A model generated the notes under the pieces. That model was given only the letters and a program-made list of their open reading frames with translations. It was not told where the DNA came from and ran no database searches. Source: Rubrobacter sp. (lineage in GTDB: Bacteria > Actinomycetota > Rubrobacteria > Rubrobacterales > Rubrobacteraceae). Taken from it: 7,816 bases of DNA. The stretch spans positions 1 through 7,816 of the forward strand of contig JADDPU010000442.1 in assembly GCA_016781725.1 (NCBI GenBank), given 5' to 3'. Numbering within the stretch: position 1 is the first letter of the stretch; each line of letters begins with the position of its first letter. This document shows positions 4,780 through 7,816 of the stretch, piece after piece. The position numbers and the translations under genes were made by a program.

Positions 4780-7700
4780 AGCGAGAAGACGCAGACGAGA
4801 TCTTTGAGGGCCCCGCGCAGGGTTCGGGCCTTTCTCGCCGCGAACAGCGGCCCTCCCGTGCTCCTGCTGGCCGCCAGCGAGGAGACGGCCGAGCGGTACG
4901 CCCGCGAGGCCGAGGTCTTCACCGACGGGGCCGTCGTCCACCTGCCGTCGCGCGGTGTGGCCTACGGCGACGTCTTCGAGCCGGCCGTAACCCGCGTCGG
5001 GCGGCGCCAGAGGGCTTTGCAGGCTCTTGCTTCGGCCCGCGTCGTCGTGGCTGGGCCGGTGGCCTTTATGGAGCGGACGCCGCTCTACGAGCCGCTCGAG
5101 CTCTCAGGCGGGACGGAGATAGAGCTCGACGGGACGCTGGAGCGGCTCGTCGGCCTTGGCTACGAGCGGGTCGACAGGGTCTCCCGGCCCGGGGAGTTCG
5201 CGGTGCGGGGAGGGATCGTCGACGTCTTCGCCAGCACCCGCCGCTCGCCCGTCAGGGTCGAGTGGTGGGGGGACGAGATCGAGAGCGTAAGGGCCGTCTC
5301 TTTGGCGACCCAGCGCGTCGTGCGCGAGCTCGAGGCCGTGACGCTCTACGCAGCCCGCGAGGGCGACCTGGCCGGCCTCGCCGCAACCGACGAAGACTCA
5401 CCCGAAGAGGCCCGCCGCGGCGTGCGCGTCCCAGGCCTCGACCGGCTCCTCCTCGGCTTGAACCCGGTGGCCCCGCGCGAGATGCTGGCAGAGGGCGTCG
5501 AGGTCTGGCGCGAGGAGCCGCAGGAGGACGTGCCGGAAGATCTGGATGGGCTGGTCCTTGACCTCTACGATCGCAGGATTCCCGAGCCCGACGTCGAGTT
5601 CGCGCTGGGCGAGGAGGGGGAGTCGGTAGCGGCCCCGCCGGTCGCGGCGTTCTCGGAGACGCTGCGCGAGGCGGCCCGCAGGCTCGACGCGCTCGTCGAG
5701 GGCGGGCTCGCGGTCTTTGTCGCCTGCTCCTCGCAGGGCGAAGCCCGGCGGACGGTCTACGCGTTCGGGGAGATCAACCGCCAGATGCGCGAGGTCGGGA
5801 AGGTAGACGCCAACCTGCCGCCGGGCCTCTACGCTGTGCCCGGGGAGGTCGAGGAGGGGTTCACCTACCCAGATGGCGGCCTCGCGGTCTTCCGCAGGGA
5901 CTCGCTCTTCGGCCGCCGGCGCGAGGCGCGTAGGCGCTCGGGGCGGGCGCTCGCCTCCTTCGCCGACCTGAAGGTCGGAGACCTGGTGGTTCACGCGATG
6001 CAGGGCATCGGGCGCTTCGAGGGGCTCGTGGCCAAGGAAGTCCTCGGGGCCACCCGCGACTACATGCAGGTCAGCTACCGGGGCGGCGACACCCTCTTCG
6101 TGCCCTACGAGCAGATGGAGCTCCTCCACAAGTACGTAGGCGGCGACGGGGCGAGGCTCGACAAGCTCGGCGGCGCGACGTGGGCGCAGGTCACGGACAG
6201 GGTACGAAGCCGGGTCAAGGCGCTCGCCGGTGAGCTCTTGCGGCTGCACGCGGAGAGGGCCTCGGCCCCGGGCTTCGCCTTCCCGCCCGACGGCGAGTGG
6301 GAGAGGGAGCTCGAGGAGGGCTTCCAGCACCAGGAGACCACCGACCAGGAGGCGGCGATAAACGCCGTCAAGGCGGACATGCAGAGGCCGCACCCGATGG
6401 ACCGGCTGGTCTGCGGGGACGTGGGCTTCGGCAAGACCGAGGTCGCCGTGCGCGCTGCCTTCAAGGCGGCCCTGGCAGGCAAGCAGACCATGATGCTGGC
6501 TCCCACGACCATCCTCGTGCAGCAGCACGAGCGGACCTTCAAAGAGAGGCTCGGCTCTTATGCCGTAAGGGTGGAGAGCCTCTCGCGCTTTACGACGCCA
6601 GCCGACCGCAGGAGGATCCTCGCGGGCTTCGCCGCGGGCGAGGTGGACGTGCTAGTCGGCACCCACGCGCTGCTCGGGGCCGAGGTAAGCCCGAAGGATC
6701 TCGGGCTCGTCGTGGTCGACGAGGAGCAGCGCTTCGGGGTAAGGCACAAGGAGCGCATCAGGGAGTACAAGACGTCCGTTGACGTATTGACCCTGACGGC
6801 GACCCCGATCCCGCGCACCATGCAGATGGGCCTCGCCTCCTTGCGCGACATAAGCGTTATAGAGACGCCCCCGGCAGGACGCCGGAGCATCCTCACCCAC
6901 GTAGGCCCCTACGACGAGGAGCTGGTGAAGCGGGCCATCGAGCGCGAGGTCGCCCGTGGGGGCCAGGTCTTCTTCGTCCACAACCGCGTCGAGAGCATAG
7001 ACGAGGTAGCCCAGAGGCTGCGCGAGCTCATCCCGGATGTCAGCTTCGTGACCGCGCACGGGCAGATGCCCGAGCGCGCGCTCGAGGGTGTCATGCAGTA
7101 CTTTCTCGACGGCAGGGCCGACGTGCTGGTGACGACTACCATCGTCGAGAGCGGGCTCGACGTGGCGACTGCCAACACCCTGATCGTGGACAGGGCCGAC
7201 GCGATGGGGCTAGCCCAGCTCTACCAGCTGCGCGGCAGGATCGGGCGCTCAACCGAGCAGGCCTACGCCTACCTCTTCGCGCCTCTGGGGGCGACGGTCG
7301 AGTCGCAGAAGCGCCTCGAGGCGCTCATGGACTTCACCGAGCTCGGCAGCGGGTTCGCCATAGCTATGCGGGACCTCGAGATCCGGGGCGCCGGCAACCT
7401 GCTCGGCGCGGAGCAGTCGGGCCACATAGCCGCCGTCGGCTTCGAGATGTACCTGAGCCTCCTCGAGGAGGCGGTAGCCCTGGCCAAGGGCGCATCACCC
7501 GAGCGCCGCGAGGAGCGACCGGTTATCGTGGAGCTCACCCTCGACGCCTACCTGCCGCCCGAGTACGTGATGGACGAGATAGAACGCGTCGACCTCTACC
7601 GCAGGGCCTCGGGCACCGCATCCCTGGCCGAGGTCGACGATTTGGCGGAGGAGCTCGCCGACCGCTTCGGCGCGCTTCCCGAGCCTGCCCGCAACCTGCT

Positions 7701-7816
7701 CGGCCTCTCGCGCGTGAAGCTGCTGGCGCGAGGGGTGGGTGCCACCTCCGTAACCTACCGCTCCGGCAACCTCACAGTAACGGGCGTCACGGCCGAAGCG
7801 GCAGCCCCCGCCCTGA
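4777..7816 (+). CDS. mfd: Mfd transcription-repair coupling factor (3' end outside window)
   Basis: An uninterrupted frame of 1013 codons from GTG 4777 runs off the window. Mfd removes RNA polymerase stalled at lesions and recruits UvrA. The UvrB-like N-terminal module keeps the UvrA-contact residues: Arg144 in AVRGG, Arg160 and Trp163-Trp164 in PVRVEWWGDEI. The RNA-polymerase-interaction domain starts near 395 (VVHAMQGIGRF, His406). The translocase has Walker A GDVGFGKTE (547-555, Lys553), DEEQRFG (648-654), TATPIPRT (~672-679) and RGRIGRS (819-825), followed by the GAGNLLG/EQSG block and much of the C-terminal TRCF domain. By alignment with E. coli Mfd (1148 residues) the region before the polymerase-binding domain is about 80 residues shorter, and roughly 80 C-terminal residues are missing beyond the window edge. 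GTG 4777 is the first possible start after an in-frame stop. Confidence 0.97.
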   Translation, partial: MSEKTQTRSLRAPRRVRAFLAANSGPPVLLLAASEETAERYAREAEVFTDGAVVHLPSRGVAYGDVFEPAVTRVGRRQRALQALASARVVVAGPVAFMERTPLYEPLELSGGTEIELDGTLERLVGLGYERVDRVSRPGEFAVRGGIVDVFASTRRSPVRVEWWGDEIESVRAVSLATQRVVRELEAVTLYAAREGDLAGLAATDEDSPEEARRGVRVPGLDRLLLGLNPVAPREMLAEGVEVWREEPQEDVPEDLDGLVLDLYDRRIPEPDVEFALGEEGESVAAPPVAAFSETLREAARRLDALVEGGLAVFVACSSQGEARRTVYAFGEINRQMREVGKVDANLPPGLYAVPGEVEEGFTYPDGGLAVFRRDSLFGRRREARRRSGRALASFADLKVGDLVVHAMQGIGRFEGLVAKEVLGATRDYMQVSYRGGDTLFVPYEQMELLHKYVGGDGARLDKLGGATWAQVTDRVRSRVKALAGELLRLHAERASAPGFAFPPDGEWERELEEGFQHQETTDQEAAINAVKADMQRPHPMDRLVCGDVGFGKTEVAVRAAFKAALAGKQTMMLAPTTILVQQHERTFKERLGSYAVRVESLSRFTTPADRRRILAGFAAGEVDVLVGTHALLGAEVSPKDLGLVVVDEEQRFGVRHKERIREYKTSVDVLTLTATPIPRTMQMGLASLRDISVIETPPAGRRSILTHVGPYDEELVKRAIEREVARGGQVFFVHNRVESIDEVAQRLRELIPDVSFVTAHGQMPERALEGVMQYFLDGRADVLVTTTIVESGLDVATANTLIVDRADAMGLAQLYQLRGRIGRSTEQAYAYLFAPLGATVESQKRLEALMDFTELGSGFAIAMRDLEIRGAGNLLGAEQSGHIAAVGFEMYLSLLEEAVALAKGASPERREERPVIVELTLDAYLPPEYVMDEIERVDLYRRASGTASLAEVDDLAEELADRFGALPEPARNLLGLSRVKLLARGVGATSVTYRSGNLTVTGVTAEAAAPAL

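Noticed and set aside
5398..6528. Long minus-strand open frame opposite mfd.
   Set aside because: It is antisense to a well-conserved coding region, its composition (Arg/Glu/Leu/Pro-rich) is typical of a high-GC shadow frame, and it resembles no family.

Overview
The window looks like a chromosomal segment of a high-GC Gram-positive bacterium, most likely an actinomycete. The three-part Ada/AlkA architecture, the GTG starts, an overlapping GTGA junction, an apparently leaderless mfd start and GC near 70-77% in hand-counted native lines all fit. A Rubrobacter-like lineage is a guess from protein style, not a proven assignment.

Layout: (1) bases 3-68 hold the 3' end of an unidentified gene, probably a membrane protein. 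(2) Bases 145-284 encode the start of an Ada/AlkA fusion protein, which breaks off in the middle of its zinc-binding N-terminal domain. (3) Bases ~285-1940 are a foreign-looking insertion of about 1.66 kb with lower GC (52-58% in four hand-counted lines). Its only convincing gene is a complete MetX-like alpha/beta hydrolase on the minus strand, and no transposase is visible. Around that gene lie two near-identical 28-bp direct repeats with a perfect palindromic core, a third degenerate copy inside its own 3' end, and several inverted repeats. (4) From ~1941 the Ada/AlkA reading frame resumes in the same frame and runs to 3303 (second zinc-ligand pair, AraC-type HTH, AlkA glycosylase domain). 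(5) ogt (3300-3818) overlaps it by GTGA. (6) An EamA/DMT-family transporter follows (3881-4759). (7) mfd, the transcription-repair coupling factor, starts at 4777 and runs off the window end.

Together the native genes form a DNA-repair cluster for alkylation damage (Ada/AlkA, Ogt) and transcription-blocking lesions (Mfd), with a small-molecule exporter-like gene inside it. The main event is the disruption of the alkylation sensor. The insertion separates the two cysteine pairs of the Ada zinc site, so methyl-sensing should be lost, while an AlkA-containing ORF downstream stays open. Joining base 284 to 1941 restores the family consensus exactly, which argues for a fairly recent and clean insertion, or for an assembly join. 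How the hydrolase segment moved is unknown; its repeat/palindrome architecture is the best candidate for something undescribed here.
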